A stretch of DNA of 64,000 nt from Mycobacterium sp. 852002-51961_SCH5331710 (GCF_001665535.1 NZ_LZSQ01000123.1:124001-188000), one strand, 5' to 3'. Shown: positions 43,445 to 53,409, counted from the first letter of the stretch. Made by a program: numbers and translations. The notes: generated by a model from the letters alone, not told the origin.

Positions 43445-44030
43445 GTATCACGACTGAATATCCGTCTGCCGTCGCCAAGGCGCGCTTCGTGCGCGTGTCG
43501 GCGACGAAGGCGCGCCGGGTCATCGACCTGGTGCGCGGCAAGTCGGTGTCCGAAGCGCTGGACATCCTGCGGTGGGCGCCGCAGGCGGCCAGCGAGCCGG
43601 TCGCCAAGGTCATCGCGAGCGCGGCGGCCAATGCGCAGAACAACGAGGGCCTGGATCCGTCCACCCTCGTGGTCGCCACCGTCTACGCCGACGAGGGCCC
43701 GACTGCCAAGCGCATCCGGCCGCGCGCCCAGGGCCGTGCTTTCCGGATCCGCAAGCGCACCAGCCACATCACGGTGATCGTCGAGAGCCGTCCGCCCCGC
43801 GAGGGTGGCCGTGGTTCGTCGGGCCAGTCGGCCAGCGCGGCGCGCGCACGTCGCGCCCAGGGCAGCAAGGCCAAGAGTGCTGAAGCGGCCACGAAGGCGC
43901 CCGCCAACAAGGCCGCCCAGAAGGCGCCAGCCAAGAAGGCGGCGCCCAAGAAGTCGGCAGAGGCGAAGGCCAGCACCAAGGCCGAGAAATCGACTGCTGA
44001 AGCGTCCGATGCGAAGGAGGGCTCGGAGTA

Positions 44031-44031
<1 letters not shown>
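43441..44031 (+). CDS. rplV: 50S ribosomal protein L22 (uL22) with long basic C-terminal tail
   Basis: 196 residues. The core (about 1-120) has VSATKARRVIDLVRGKSV and the tunnel hairpin RPRAQGRAFRIRKRTSHITV. It is followed by about 75 residues of Ala/Lys/Ser (AKKAAPKKSAEAKASTKAEK), an extension seen in mycobacterial L22 and absent from E. coli. The macrolide-tunnel loop shows no obvious insertion. Confidence 0.98.
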
Positions 44032-44903
<872 letters not shown>

Positions 44904-44906
44904 ATC

Positions 44907-45323
44907 ATGTTGATTCCCCGCAAGGTCAAGCACCGTAAGCAACACCACCCGAGGCAGCGCGGCATCGCCAGCGGCGGCACGACGGTGAGCTTCGGTGACT
45001 ATGGCATCCAGGCGTTGGAACACGCCTACATCACCAACCGGCAGATCGAGTCGGCTCGTATCGCGATCAACCGGCACATCAAGCGTGGCGGCAAGGTGTG
45101 GATCAACATCTTCCCGGACCGCCCGCTGACCAAGAAGCCGGCCGAGACCCGCATGGGTTCCGGTAAAGGTTCGCCGGAGTGGTGGGTGGCCAACGTCAAG
45201 CCGGGTCGCGTGCTCTTCGAGCTGAGCTACCCCGACGAGGCGACCGCCCGGGCTGCGCTGACCCGTGCGATCCACAAGCTGCCGATCAAGGCACGCATCG
45301 TTACCCGAGAGGAGCACTTCTGA
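44907..45323 (+). CDS. rplP: 50S ribosomal protein L16 (uL16)
   Basis: 138 residues. MLIPRKVKHRKQHHPRQRGI start, and MGSGKGSPEWWVANVKPGRV, the conserved loop near the A-site tRNA. Spaced by 3 nt from rpsC and overlapping rpmC by one base. Confidence 0.99.
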   Translation: MLIPRKVKHRKQHHPRQRGIASGGTTVSFGDYGIQALEHAYITNRQIESARIAINRHIKRGGKVWINIFPDRPLTKKPAETRMGSGKGSPEWWVANVKPGRVLFELSYPDEATARAALTRAIHKLPIKARIVTREEHF

Positions 45324-45556
45324 TGGCAGTGGGAGTGACGCCGGGCGAACTGCGCGAGCTGACCGACGACGAACTGAAGGATCGGCTGCGCGAGTCCAAG
45401 GAAGAGCTGTTCAACCTGCGCTTCCAGATGGCGACCGGCCAGTTGTCGAACAACCGCCGGCTTCGCACGGTGCGTCAGGAAATCGCGCGTGTGTACACCG
45501 TGCTGCGCGAACGTGAGTTGGGTCTGGCCTCCGGACCCATGGGTGAGGATTCGTAA
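45323..45556 (+). CDS. rpmC: 50S ribosomal protein L29 (uL29)
   Basis: 77 residues from ATG 45323. Two-helix protein with LRELTDDELKDRLRESKEEL and FQMATGQLSNNRRLRTVRQE. ATG overlaps the rplP stop (TGATG); a longer frame upstream only reads through rplP. Near the tunnel exit. Confidence 0.98.
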   Translation: MAVGVTPGELRELTDDELKDRLRESKEELFNLRFQMATGQLSNNRRLRTVRQEIARVYTVLRERELGLASGPMGEDS

Positions 45557-45858
45557 TGGCAGAGAACAAAGGGGCAGGCCCCAAGTACACGCCGCGTAAG
45601 GAAGAAGAGCGCGGCCGGCGTAAGACGGCCATCGGCTACGTGGTGTCGGACAAGATGCAGAAGACCATCGTGGTCGAGCTGGAAGATCGTAAGAGCCACC
45701 CGCTCTACGGCAAGATCATCCGCACCACCAAGAAGGTCAAGGCGCACGACGAGAACGACATCGCGGGCATCGGCGACCGGGTGTCGCTGATGGAGACGCG
45801 TCCGCTGTCGGCGACCAAGCGGTGGCGGCTCGTCGAGATCCTCGAGAAGGCCAAATAG
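45556..45858 (+). CDS. rpsQ: 30S ribosomal protein S17 (uS17)
   Basis: 100 residues. GYVVSDKMQKTIVVELEDRK and the OB-fold GKIIRTTKKVKAHDEND ... GDRVSLMETRPLSATKRWRL. Slightly N-terminally extended (MAENKGAGPKYTPRKEEE...), as in mycobacteria. Last gene of the S10 unit; a terminator follows after 14 nt. Confidence 0.99.
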   Translation: MAENKGAGPKYTPRKEEERGRRKTAIGYVVSDKMQKTIVVELEDRKSHPLYGKIIRTTKKVKAHDENDIAGIGDRVSLMETRPLSATKRWRLVEILEKAK

Positions 45859-45872
45859 GACGCACCGCAAGG

Positions 45873-45910
45873 AAAACCCCCGCACACGATGTGTCGGGGG
45901 TTTTTCGTTT
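45873..45910. terminator. Bidirectional terminator after rpsQ
   Basis: AAAACCCCCG ... CGGGGGTTTTT with inner ACAC/GTGT pairing and a short loop. The A-run on the left and T-run on the right let it serve both the S10 operon and the convergent sugar transferase gene. Confidence 0.9.
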
Positions 45911-45928
45911 CGGTGTTCCGACGCGGGT

Positions 45929-47476
45929 TCAGTCTTCGGCGGGCCGGAGCACCGCGAGGACCGTCAGGATCAAAATCTTGAGATCGAGGAACAGCGTCCA
46001 GTTGTCGATGTAGTAGTTGTCCCACTCGGCGCGGTCGGCGATCGACGTCTGCCCCCGGAAACCGTGGACCTGAGCCCAGCCCGTCATCCCCGCTTTCACC
46101 CGGTGGCGCTGGCCGTAGCGACGCACGTGCATCTCGAACAGCTCGACGAACTCCGGCCGTTCCGGCCGGGGACCCACAAGGCTCATCTCCCCGCGCAGCA
46201 CGTTGACCAACTGGGGCAGTTCGTCGAGCGACGCCCTGCGCATGATCCGGCCGATGCGCGTGCGGCGGTCCGAACCCTCGACTCCTCCGGGCGCCGTGCC
46301 CTCGTCCAGGTCGAAATCCGTCTCGGACGTATCGGGCTGGCGCATGGTGCGGAACTTCAAACAGTCGAAGACTTTTCCGTCGCGGCCGATCCGCGGTTGG
46401 GTGAAGAAGATCGGGCCCGGCGAACTGAGCTTCACGGCCAGGGCGAGGACAGCGAGCAGAGGCGAGATCAGCACGAGCCCGATCAGGGAAACGACGCGAT
46501 CGACGCAATGTTTGACGGCGAACTGCCACCCCTTCGGATTGACGCGGGTGAGCACCATCAGCGGTACGCCGCCCATGTGTTCGATCCGGGTGCCGGTCCC
46601 GACGACGTCCATCAGCCGCGGGACCACCCGAACCCGCATTCCGAGTTCCTGGGCCAGCTGGGCAGTGCGTGCCAGCTGTTCGTCGGGCAGCTGCGACGGA
46701 GCGATGATGAGCTCCTCGGCGCGCGTGGCGCGCGCAGCGGCTTCGAGATCGCTCGTGCGGCCGAGGTAGGGCACGTCGAACATCTCGACGTCTTCCGGTC
46801 GGAAATCGTCCAGCACACCCACGGGCCGGAGGCCGTAGTCGCGGATGTCACGCATGCGGGAGATGAGTTGGTGGGCGACCGGATCGGAGCCGACAATCAG
46901 TGCGGGCCTGCCCACCTGCCACTTCCGCCGCAGCCATCGGTTCACCAACGACCTCGACAGGCGCACTGCCGGTATGAGAAGAGCCGCGCAGAGCCAGATC
47001 TTCAGGACGATCTCGCTCGGGCGCACGTACGGTGACAGAACCTGGCCGATCGGGAGCCGCGGCACCATAAGGACCATGAGGGTCAACGTCCCCAGAGCGG
47101 CCAACGCTATCGAGGTTGCTACGGGCTCGAACTGGTCGAGGAAGCCTTCGTTCAGCTTCTGCCGGTACATCGACCGGGCGCCCATCACGATGAGCAGCAT
47201 CGGAATGAAGAGCCACGAGGACAGCGCGATGTTGCGCGCGTTCTCCATATCGCCCGGAATCCACCAATGCGCCAGGACCACCGCGGCCACCGCGGGGATG
47301 GCGTCGAGCAGCACCGTGATCACGGAGTACCAGGGATCGACGCGGAGGACCTCGACCCAGCGCGGCGTTCGATTATCGAGCCCCGAGCCGTGAGCCGGGT
47401 CCGGCACGACCGTCAGCCGCGGAACCGTTCGCTGGCTACTTGGCGCGTGGTCCGAAACATCGGCCTTAAGCTGCAT
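45929..47476 (-). CDS. Polyprenyl-phosphate sugar-1-phosphate transferase (exopolysaccharide initiating enzyme)
   Basis: 515 residues. Four to five N-terminal membrane segments (residues about 50-185), a Rossmann-like CoA-binding part (RPALIVGSDPVAHQLISRM), another membrane helix (VDRVVSLIGLVLISPLLAVL) and the Bac_transf catalytic domain with PIFFTQPRIGRDGKVFDCLK, FRTMR, RRASLDELPQLVNVLRGEMS, LVGPRPERPEFV and VKAGMTGWAQVHG. It moves a sugar phosphate onto undecaprenyl/decaprenyl phosphate, the first step of a surface polysaccharide. No other polysaccharide gene is nearby. A small GGGTA-CTT-TACCC repeat lies at 47514-47526 in the 140-nt upstream gap. Confidence 0.9.
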   Translation of the reverse strand: MQLKADVSDHAPSSQRTVPRLTVVPDPAHGSGLDNRTPRWVEVLRVDPWYSVITVLLDAIPAVAAVVLAHWWIPGDMENARNIALSSWLFIPMLLIVMGARSMYRQKLNEGFLDQFEPVATSIALAALGTLTLMVLMVPRLPIGQVLSPYVRPSEIVLKIWLCAALLIPAVRLSRSLVNRWLRRKWQVGRPALIVGSDPVAHQLISRMRDIRDYGLRPVGVLDDFRPEDVEMFDVPYLGRTSDLEAAARATRAEELIIAPSQLPDEQLARTAQLAQELGMRVRVVPRLMDVVGTGTRIEHMGGVPLMVLTRVNPKGWQFAVKHCVDRVVSLIGLVLISPLLAVLALAVKLSSPGPIFFTQPRIGRDGKVFDCLKFRTMRQPDTSETDFDLDEGTAPGGVEGSDRRTRIGRIMRRASLDELPQLVNVLRGEMSLVGPRPERPEFVELFEMHVRRYGQRHRVKAGMTGWAQVHGFRGQTSIADRAEWDNYYIDNWTLFLDLKILILTVLAVLRPAED

Positions 47477-47616
47477 CTATCACTCTCTAGAACGGAAGTG
47501 GCAACTCATACTAGGGTACTTTACCCACCAGTACGTCACTTTGAGGCACCACACCCGCCGGTCGAAGGTGATGCGTCTGAAAACGCAACGACCGCGTGTT
47601 AGCTCGGGCTTCCCCG

Positions 47617-48327
47617 TCATGGGGTCGGGCTTTGCCCGAACATGCGCTCCACGGCAAGTTGTGCCAGATCGCTCAAGATCTGGACGTGGCCAGTGCCCCA
47701 CTGCCGGGGCTTGCTGTCGGATACACACAACGTGCCGATGGCACGACCCTCATGATCGATCAAGGGAATGCCGAGGTATGCCGCCATCGCACCGCCCCGG
47801 ACCACCGGATGGTTCCCGAAAACGGGGTCGATCCTTGCGTCTTCGAGCACGAGGGGAGCGCAGTCGGCAACGGTGTACTGACAGATGGATTGGTCGAACG
47901 GCATCTGACGTTCCTCGATCGACAGCTGTCCCATCCCGGTGGTGCTCTTGTAGTACGTGCGGTCGGCGTCGACCAGTGTCACGGCCGCGAAGGGCGTGTC
48001 CAGCGCTTCGGCGGCAGCCCGGGTGATGCGGTCGTAGGCCGGGTCCGGCGGTGTATCCATGAGTCCGGTGGAGTGCAGAGAACTCAACCTGTCGGGGTCC
48101 GTGACGGCGGCCGATACGTCCGGCATCTCGTCGCTGGCGAGCACCCCGGACTGCGAGAGGTGGGCGAGCAGTTCCTTCGCCGAAACCTTCGTGCGCATCT
48201 GGTCGGCGACCATCTGCGACGCGACCGCGCGCGCGACATAGGACTCGACATCAAGGCCGGCGTTGCGCGCGCATTCTTCGAGTGAGCGGTTGAGCCACTC
48301 ATCGAAGGCCTGCAGCGACTTGGTCAC
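47617..48327 (-). CDS. GAF-domain protein
   Basis: 236 residues, GTG start. Residues about 1-60 form a helical N-terminal part (SLQAFDEWLNRSLEECARNA), the remainder a GAF domain (YDRITRAAAEALDTPFAAVT, DQSICQYTVADCAPLVLEDA, AYLGIPLIDHEGRAIGTLCV). No output kinase or cyclase domain is attached. It may sense a small ligand or light/redox; Cys residues in QSICQYTVADC are candidates for redox chemistry. Divergent from atsA across a 204-nt region with no other gene. Confidence 0.82.
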   Translation of the reverse strand: MTKSLQAFDEWLNRSLEECARNAGLDVESYVARAVASQMVADQMRTKVSAKELLAHLSQSGVLASDEMPDVSAAVTDPDRLSSLHSTGLMDTPPDPAYDRITRAAAEALDTPFAAVTLVDADRTYYKSTTGMGQLSIEERQMPFDQSICQYTVADCAPLVLEDARIDPVFGNHPVVRGGAMAAYLGIPLIDHEGRAIGTLCVSDSKPRQWGTGHVQILSDLAQLAVERMFGQSPTP

Positions 48328-48531
48328 AAGAGCGAACGGTATACGAAAGGGCTGCTCTTCAAGTGATATCGCCTCATCCCGGAAGTGTCCCGCCGCCGTG
48401 GTTTCCTGTGGGACAAATCCTTTGACAGGGGCACAACTCGCGTTGATGAGGTCGTCGTCAGATCGTCAGCTAACCGAGACGCCCCGGGTGTAATCTCCGG
48501 GCCAACCTTCGACGCGAGACCAAGGCGGGGC

Positions 48532-50883
48532 ATGGCGACCGAATTCAACGGCAAGATCGAACTCGACATCCGAGACTCCGAACCGGACTGGGGACCCTAC
48601 GCCGCGCCCACCGCTCCCGACGGCGCGCCCAACATCCTGTACCTCGTGTGGGACGACATCGGGATCGCCACATGGGACTGCTTCGGTGGCCTGGTCGAGA
48701 TGCCGACGATGAGCCGTATCGCCGAACGCGGCGTTCGGCTCTCGCAGTTCCACACCACCGCGCTCTGCTCGCCGACCCGCGCCTCACTGCTGACCGGACG
48801 AAATCCGACGACCGTCGGCATGGCCACCATCGAAGAGTTCACCGACGGCTTTCCCGGCTGCAACGGCCGGATTCCGTTCGACACCGCGCTGCTGTCCGAG
48901 GTGCTCGTCGAGCATGGATACAACACCTACTGCGTGGGAAAGTGGCATCTGACCCCGCTCGAGGAGTCGAATCTGGCTTCCGCCAAGCGACATTGGCCGC
49001 TGTCGCGTGGCTTCGAGCGCTTCTACGGGTTCATGGGCGGTGAGACGGACCAGTGGTATCCGGACCTGGTTTACGACAACCATCCCGTTGCTCCGCCGGG
49101 GACACCGGAAGAGGGCTACCACCTGTCAAAAGACCTGGCGGACAGGACGATCGAGTTCATCCGCGACGCGAAGGTCATCGCACCGGACAAACCGTGGTTT
49201 TCCTATGTGTGTCCGGGAGCCGGCCACGCGCCGCATCACGTCTTCAAGGAGTGGGCCGACCGCTACGCCGGCAAGTTCGACATGGGCTACGAGCGTTACC
49301 GCGAGATCGTGCTCGAGAACCAGAAGAGGCTCGGCATCGTCCCCGCCGATACCGAACTCTCGCCGATGAATCCGTATGGAGACGTCAAGGGGCCTAACGG
49401 TGAACCGTGGCCGGAGCAGGACTCGGTGCGTCCCTGGGGCGAGCTCAGTGACGACGAGAAACGCCTCTTCACCCGCATGGCCGAGGTGTTTGCCGGCTTC
49501 CTGTCGTACACCGACGCCCAGATCGGCCGCATCCTCGACTATCTGGAGGAGTCGGGTCAGCTCGACAACACGATCATCGTCGTCATCTCCGACAACGGGG
49601 CGAGCGGGGAAGGCGGACCGAACGGCTCGGTCAACGAGGTCAAGTTCTTCAACGGCTACATCGACACGGTCGAGGACGGTCTAAGGCTGCTCGACAATCT
49701 CGGCGGACCGGAGACCTACAACCACTATCCGACCGGCTGGGCTATGGCGTTCAACGCCCCCTACAAGCTCTTCAAGCGCTACGCGTCGCACGAGGGCGGA
49801 ATCGCCGACCCCGCAATCATCTCCTGGCCCAAGGGCATCGCCGCGCACGGCGATGTACTGGACACCTATATCAACGTCTGCGACGTCACCCCGACGATCT
49901 ACGAACTGCTGGGAATCACGCCGCCGGAGACGGTCAGGGGAGTGCCGCAGAAGCCGTTGGACGGTGTGAGTTTCGAGGCGGCGCTCAAAGATTCGTCGGC
50001 CGCGACCGACAAGCACACGCAGTTCTACACGATGCTCGGCACGCGGGGAATCTGGCGTGACGGCTGGTTCGCCAACACCGTCCACGCCGCCTCCCCGGCC
50101 GGTTGGTCGCACTTCGACAAAGACCGGTGGGAGCTGTTCCACCTCGAAAGCGATCGCAGCCAGTGCCACGATCTGGCCGCCGAAAAGCCGGACAAGCTCG
50201 AAGAACTCAAGAAACTGTGGTTCGCCGAAGCCGATAAGTACAACGGCCTGCCGCTGGGCGACCTCAACATCTTCGACACCATATCCCGGTGGCGGCCCAG
50301 CCTCGCCGGGCAGCGCGAGTCCTACGTCTACTACCCCGGAACGGCCGACGTCGGCACCGGCGCGGCGGCCGAGATCATGGGCCGGTCGTTCTCGGTGATG
50401 GCCGAGATGACGATCGACACCTCCGGCGCGGAGGGCGTGATCTTCAAACACGGTGGCGCACACGGGGGACACGTGATGTTCATTCAGGACGGCCGGCTCC
50501 ACTACGTCTACAACTTCCTGGGTGAACAGGAACAACAGCTCTCCTCGCCGGACCCGATACCGTTGGGGCGGCATATTTTCGGGGTCGCGTACGTGCGCAC
50601 CGGAACCGCAGAGGGCAGCCACACTCCGCTGGGAGACGCTGCGCTGTACATCGACGACCAACAGGTCGCGACGTTCAGCGGCGTGCGTGTGCATCCGGGG
50701 ACGTTCGGGCTCGCCGGCGCCAGTCTGAGCATCGGCAGGAACGCGGGATCCCCGGTCTCGCGGTCGTACAAGCCGCCGTTCGCCTTCACCGGTGGCACCA
50801 TCACCCAGGTGAACATCGACGTCTCGGGTAAGCCGTACGTGGACGTGGAGAGGGAGTTCGCGCGCGCCTTCGCGCAGGACTGA
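48532..50883 (+). CDS. atsA: Arylsulfatase (AtsA-like)
   Basis: 783 residues from ATG 48532. The sulfatase motif TALCSPTRASLLTGR gives the Cys79 that must be oxidised to formylglycine. Other ligands: LVWDDIG (metal Asp pair), VGKWHL, and VVISDNGASGEGG (metal Asp/Asn). The last ~200 residues form a jelly-roll-like domain (MGRSFSVMAEMTIDTSGAEG ... IDVSGKPY). It hydrolyses sulfate esters. The gene order S10 operon - atsA - spc operon matches M. tuberculosis, but the sulfatase-activating gene normally next to it (Rv0712) is missing here. No signal peptide is visible. Confidence 0.94.
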   Translation: MATEFNGKIELDIRDSEPDWGPYAAPTAPDGAPNILYLVWDDIGIATWDCFGGLVEMPTMSRIAERGVRLSQFHTTALCSPTRASLLTGRNPTTVGMATIEEFTDGFPGCNGRIPFDTALLSEVLVEHGYNTYCVGKWHLTPLEESNLASAKRHWPLSRGFERFYGFMGGETDQWYPDLVYDNHPVAPPGTPEEGYHLSKDLADRTIEFIRDAKVIAPDKPWFSYVCPGAGHAPHHVFKEWADRYAGKFDMGYERYREIVLENQKRLGIVPADTELSPMNPYGDVKGPNGEPWPEQDSVRPWGELSDDEKRLFTRMAEVFAGFLSYTDAQIGRILDYLEESGQLDNTIIVVISDNGASGEGGPNGSVNEVKFFNGYIDTVEDGLRLLDNLGGPETYNHYPTGWAMAFNAPYKLFKRYASHEGGIADPAIISWPKGIAAHGDVLDTYINVCDVTPTIYELLGITPPETVRGVPQKPLDGVSFEAALKDSSAATDKHTQFYTMLGTRGIWRDGWFANTVHAASPAGWSHFDKDRWELFHLESDRSQCHDLAAEKPDKLEELKKLWFAEADKYNGLPLGDLNIFDTISRWRPSLAGQRESYVYYPGTADVGTGAAAEIMGRSFSVMAEMTIDTSGAEGVIFKHGGAHGGHVMFIQDGRLHYVYNFLGEQEQQLSSPDPIPLGRHIFGVAYVRTGTAEGSHTPLGDAALYIDDQQVATFSGVRVHPGTFGLAGASLSIGRNAGSPVSRSYKPPFAFTGGTITQVNIDVSGKPYVDVEREFARAFAQD

Positions 50884-50921
50884 GGACCGCGCAGGACTGA
50901 GGACAAGGCGGGATCCAGCTC

Positions 50922-51611
50922 ATGAAAAACGCCGTGTGGCCGACGATCGCGCTGACATGTCTGCTCACATCGTGCGTCGACAACAGCGAGGGCACGCCGA
51001 TCGCGGAAGAGGCGGTCGTCTCCGATACGACCATCTCCGCCACCGCCCCGCCGTCGTCGACCACGAGCTCCGCTGCTGAACCCGATACCGAACAGCCCGG
51101 CATCGTGCCGACCACCGCGGTGCCTTCGCCGACGGGCGTCGCCTGCGATGTGCCCAACCCGCCCTACGAAGAGGCGTCGGTGCCCGATCCGGCCGCGCCC
51201 AAAATCACGGTGGTGCTCCCCGCGGGATGGTCGACCGCGCCGGGACAGGGCGACGTCGGCCTTCGGCTGACCGGTCCGGACGGGATGTCGGCGTCGGTCA
51301 CCATTGCCAGGACGACGCTGCCGCCCGCCGAGGCCTTCGACCGCTATGCCGACGACGCCATGGCCGCCTCCGACATCAGCACCCTGAGCGTCCTGCCGGC
51401 GGAACTGTGCGGCTTCAGCGGCCAGAAGCTGCTCGGATCGTGGGCGGATTCCCCGGAACACGCTGTCGAGTTCGGCGACCGGCTGGCCCATATCCCGACG
51501 ACCAGCGGCGACTACCTGGTCGCGGTGCACGTCGAGGCCCCTGCGCAGGGTGCGGCCTTCGACCCGCTTACCTCGCCGCTGCTGGGCGACTTCGGCATCG
51601 TCATACCCTGA
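50922..51611 (+). CDS. Secreted lipoprotein of unknown function
   Basis: 229 residues. Signal peptide with lipobox LLTSC (Cys at residue 18), a long Ser/Thr/Pro/Glu-rich linker (TISATAPPSSTTSSAAEPDT) and a compact domain with KITVVLPAGWSTAPGQGDVG, TGPDGMSASVTIARTTL and two Cys (GVACDVPNPP, AELCGFSGQ). It resembles mycobacterial LpqN/LpqT-type surface lipoproteins in plan but I cannot name it. It occupies the place of the formylglycine-generating enzyme gene of other mycobacteria. Confidence 0.72.
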   Translation: MKNAVWPTIALTCLLTSCVDNSEGTPIAEEAVVSDTTISATAPPSSTTSSAAEPDTEQPGIVPTTAVPSPTGVACDVPNPPYEEASVPDPAAPKITVVLPAGWSTAPGQGDVGLRLTGPDGMSASVTIARTTLPPAEAFDRYADDAMAASDISTLSVLPAELCGFSGQKLLGSWADSPEHAVEFGDRLAHIPTTSGDYLVAVHVEAPAQGAAFDPLTSPLLGDFGIVIP

Positions 51612-51666
51612 CGGCGTCGACGGCCACGCCCGCCCGTGGGGCAGGGGGCCGCTGATCAGCGGCGAT

Positions 51667-51695
51667 TTGGTTTCCTGCAGGTCCTCCCATAGAAT
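51667..51695 (+). promoter_or_regulatory. Probable sigma-A promoter of the spc operon
   Basis: -35 TTGGTT (51667-51672), 17-nt spacer, -10 TAGAAT (51690-51695). GGTTGCCTTGGGC begins five bases after the -10, as at the S10 promoter. It gives a leader of about 125 nt to rplN. Confidence 0.7.
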
Positions 51696-51825
51696 CAGGC
51701 GGTTGCCTTGGGCAGACCTCGGCCAGTCGTTCCGGCAGGCCCCGCGTGCTCATAGGTGACAGCAAGACCGCGCACGTCCAGGTCGGTATCTGGCGTGCAT
51801 ACAAAAACCAGGTCGAGGAGATCGA

Positions 51826-52194
51826 GTGATTCAGCAGGAATCGCGGCTCAAGGTCGCCGACAACACGGGCGCCAAGGAGATCTTGTGCATCCGTGTGCTC
51901 GGCGGCTCGTCGCGACGCTACGCCGGCATCGGCGATGTCATCGTGGCGACCGTCAAGGACGCCATTCCGGGTGGCAACGTCAAGCGCGGTGATGTGGTGA
52001 AGGCCGTCGTCGTGCGCACCGTCAAGGAACGCCGCCGGGCCGACGGCAGCTACATCAAGTTCGACGAGAACGCCGCCGTCATCATCAAGCCCGACAACGA
52101 CCCGCGTGGTACGCGCATCTTCGGGCCGGTCGGCCGCGAACTGCGCGAGAAGCGCTTCATGAAGATCGTCTCGCTCGCTCCGGAGGTGTTGTAG
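51826..52194 (+). CDS. rplN: 50S ribosomal protein L14 (uL14)
   Basis: 122 residues, GTG start behind GAGGAG. MIQQESRLKVADNTGAKEIL and the conserved AVVVRTVKERRRADGSYIKF. It contacts 16S rRNA in bridge B8. First gene of the spc operon; rplX starts immediately after the stop. Confidence 0.99.
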   Translation: MIQQESRLKVADNTGAKEILCIRVLGGSSRRYAGIGDVIVATVKDAIPGGNVKRGDVVKAVVVRTVKERRRADGSYIKFDENAAVIIKPDNDPRGTRIFGPVGRELREKRFMKIVSLAPEVL

Positions 52195-52512
52195 ATGAAG
52201 GTCCACAAGGGCGACACCGTCCTGGTCATCTCCGGTAAGGACAAGGGCGCCAAGGGCAAGGTGCTGGTCGCCTACCCGACCCGCAACAAGGTGCTGGTCG
52301 AGGGCGTCAACCGGATCAAGAAGCATACGGCGGTGTCGAGCAACGAGCGCGGCGCCAAGTCCGGCGGCATCGTCACCCAAGAGGCGCCGATCGACGCCTC
52401 CAACGTGATGGTCGTCGACTCCGACGGGAAGCCCACCCGCGTCGCATACCGGGTTGACGAGGAGACGGGCAAGAAGGTCCGCATCGCCAAGACCAACGGC
52501 AAGGACATCTGA
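52195..52512 (+). CDS. rplX: 50S ribosomal protein L24 (uL24)
   Basis: 105 residues. KOW motif MKVHKGDTVLVISGKDKGAK then GVNRIKKHTAVSSNERG. An assembly-initiator protein that binds the 5' end of 23S rRNA. Confidence 0.99.
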   Translation: MKVHKGDTVLVISGKDKGAKGKVLVAYPTRNKVLVEGVNRIKKHTAVSSNERGAKSGGIVTQEAPIDASNVMVVDSDGKPTRVAYRVDEETGKKVRIAKTNGKDI

Positions 52513-52513
52513 G

Positions 52514-53077
52514 ATGACTACAGCTGAGAAAACACTGCCGCGCCTCAAGCAGCGCTACCGCGAGGAGATCCGCGACGCGCTGGCCAAGGAGTTCGGCTAC
52601 GCCAACGTCATGCAGATTCCGGGCGTGGTCAAGGTCGTCGTCAACATGGGCGTCGGCGACGCCGCCCGCGACGCCAAGCTGATCAACGGCGCGGTCAACG
52701 ACCTCGCGCTGATCACCGGCCAGAAGCCGGAGGTCCGCCGGGCCCGCAAGTCCATCGCGCAGTTCAAGCTTCGCGAGGGCATGCCGATCGGTGCCCGCGT
52801 CACGCTGCGCGGCGACCGGATGTGGGAGTTCCTCGACCGGTTGATCTCGATCGCGCTCCCGCGTATCCGCGACTTCCGCGGCCTGTCGCCAAAGCAGTTC
52901 GACGGCACCGGCAACTACACCTTCGGTCTGACCGAGCAGTCGGTGTTCCACGAGATCGACGTGGACTCCATCGACCGCCCCCGTGGCATGGACATCACCG
53001 TCGTCACCTCGGCGACGACCGACGACGAAGGACGAGCGCTGCTGCGGGCGCTGGGCTTTCCGTTCAAGGAGAACTGA
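52514..53077 (+). CDS. rplE: 50S ribosomal protein L5 (uL5)
   Basis: 187 residues from ATG 52514, one base after the rplX stop. Motifs VMQIPGVVKVVVNMGVGDAA, TGQKPEVRRARKSIAQFKLR, and GNYTFGLTEQSVFHEID. It binds 5S rRNA. A longer frame from 52454 starts inside rplX and is rejected. Confidence 0.99.
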   Translation: MTTAEKTLPRLKQRYREEIRDALAKEFGYANVMQIPGVVKVVVNMGVGDAARDAKLINGAVNDLALITGQKPEVRRARKSIAQFKLREGMPIGARVTLRGDRMWEFLDRLISIALPRIRDFRGLSPKQFDGTGNYTFGLTEQSVFHEIDVDSIDRPRGMDITVVTSATTDDEGRALLRALGFPFKEN

Positions 53078-53080
53078 GTA

Positions 53081-53266
53081 ATGGCAAAGAAGGCACTGGT
53101 CAACAAGGCCAACAAGAAGCCGAAGTTCAAGGTGCGCGCCTATACCCGCTGCCAGCGCTGCGGGCGTCCGCACGCCGTCTTCCGCAAGTTCGGCCTGTGC
53201 CGGATCTGCCTGCGCGAAATGGCGCACGCCGGCGAACTGCCCGGCGTGCAGAAGAGCAGCTGGTAA
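53081..53266 (+). CDS. rpsZ: 30S ribosomal protein S14, zinc-binding type (uS14)
   Basis: 61 residues. Zn ribbon CQRCGRPHAVFRKFGLCRIC with the C-x2-C ... C-x2-C pattern, so it is the zinc form (C+). In mycobacteria a zinc-free paralogue elsewhere replaces it under zinc starvation. Followed by a 171-nt gap unusual for this operon. Confidence 0.98.
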   Translation: MAKKALVNKANKKPKFKVRAYTRCQRCGRPHAVFRKFGLCRICLREMAHAGELPGVQKSSW

Positions 53267-53376
53267 TCCAGCTCAACAGACCAGACCAACCAAACAAGTT
53301 GCGGCAGGCCCGGATACCGGGAACCACCGCGAGAAAGGTGAGACCGCTGTCATGACCGCGATGACGACGATGCGGT

Positions 53377-53409
53377 GGGGGTGCCCCCAGCAGCGCAGCT
53401 GCGAGGGGG
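53377..53409. repeat. GC-rich hairpin element between rpsZ and rpsH
   Basis: GGGGG-TG-CCCCC (53377-53388), and CCCCC-A-GCAGC-GCA-GCTGC-GA-GGGGG (53384-53409). The central C-run can pair left or right, so the two hairpins exclude each other. Looks like a dispersed intergenic repeat of mycobacteria inserted in a ribosomal operon (memory, unchecked). It could tune expression of the downstream half. Confidence 0.6.

Noticed and set aside
48328..48531. SigF-type promoter between the GAF gene and atsA
   Set aside because: GGTTTC occurs, but no GGGTA-type -10 lies at the right distance.
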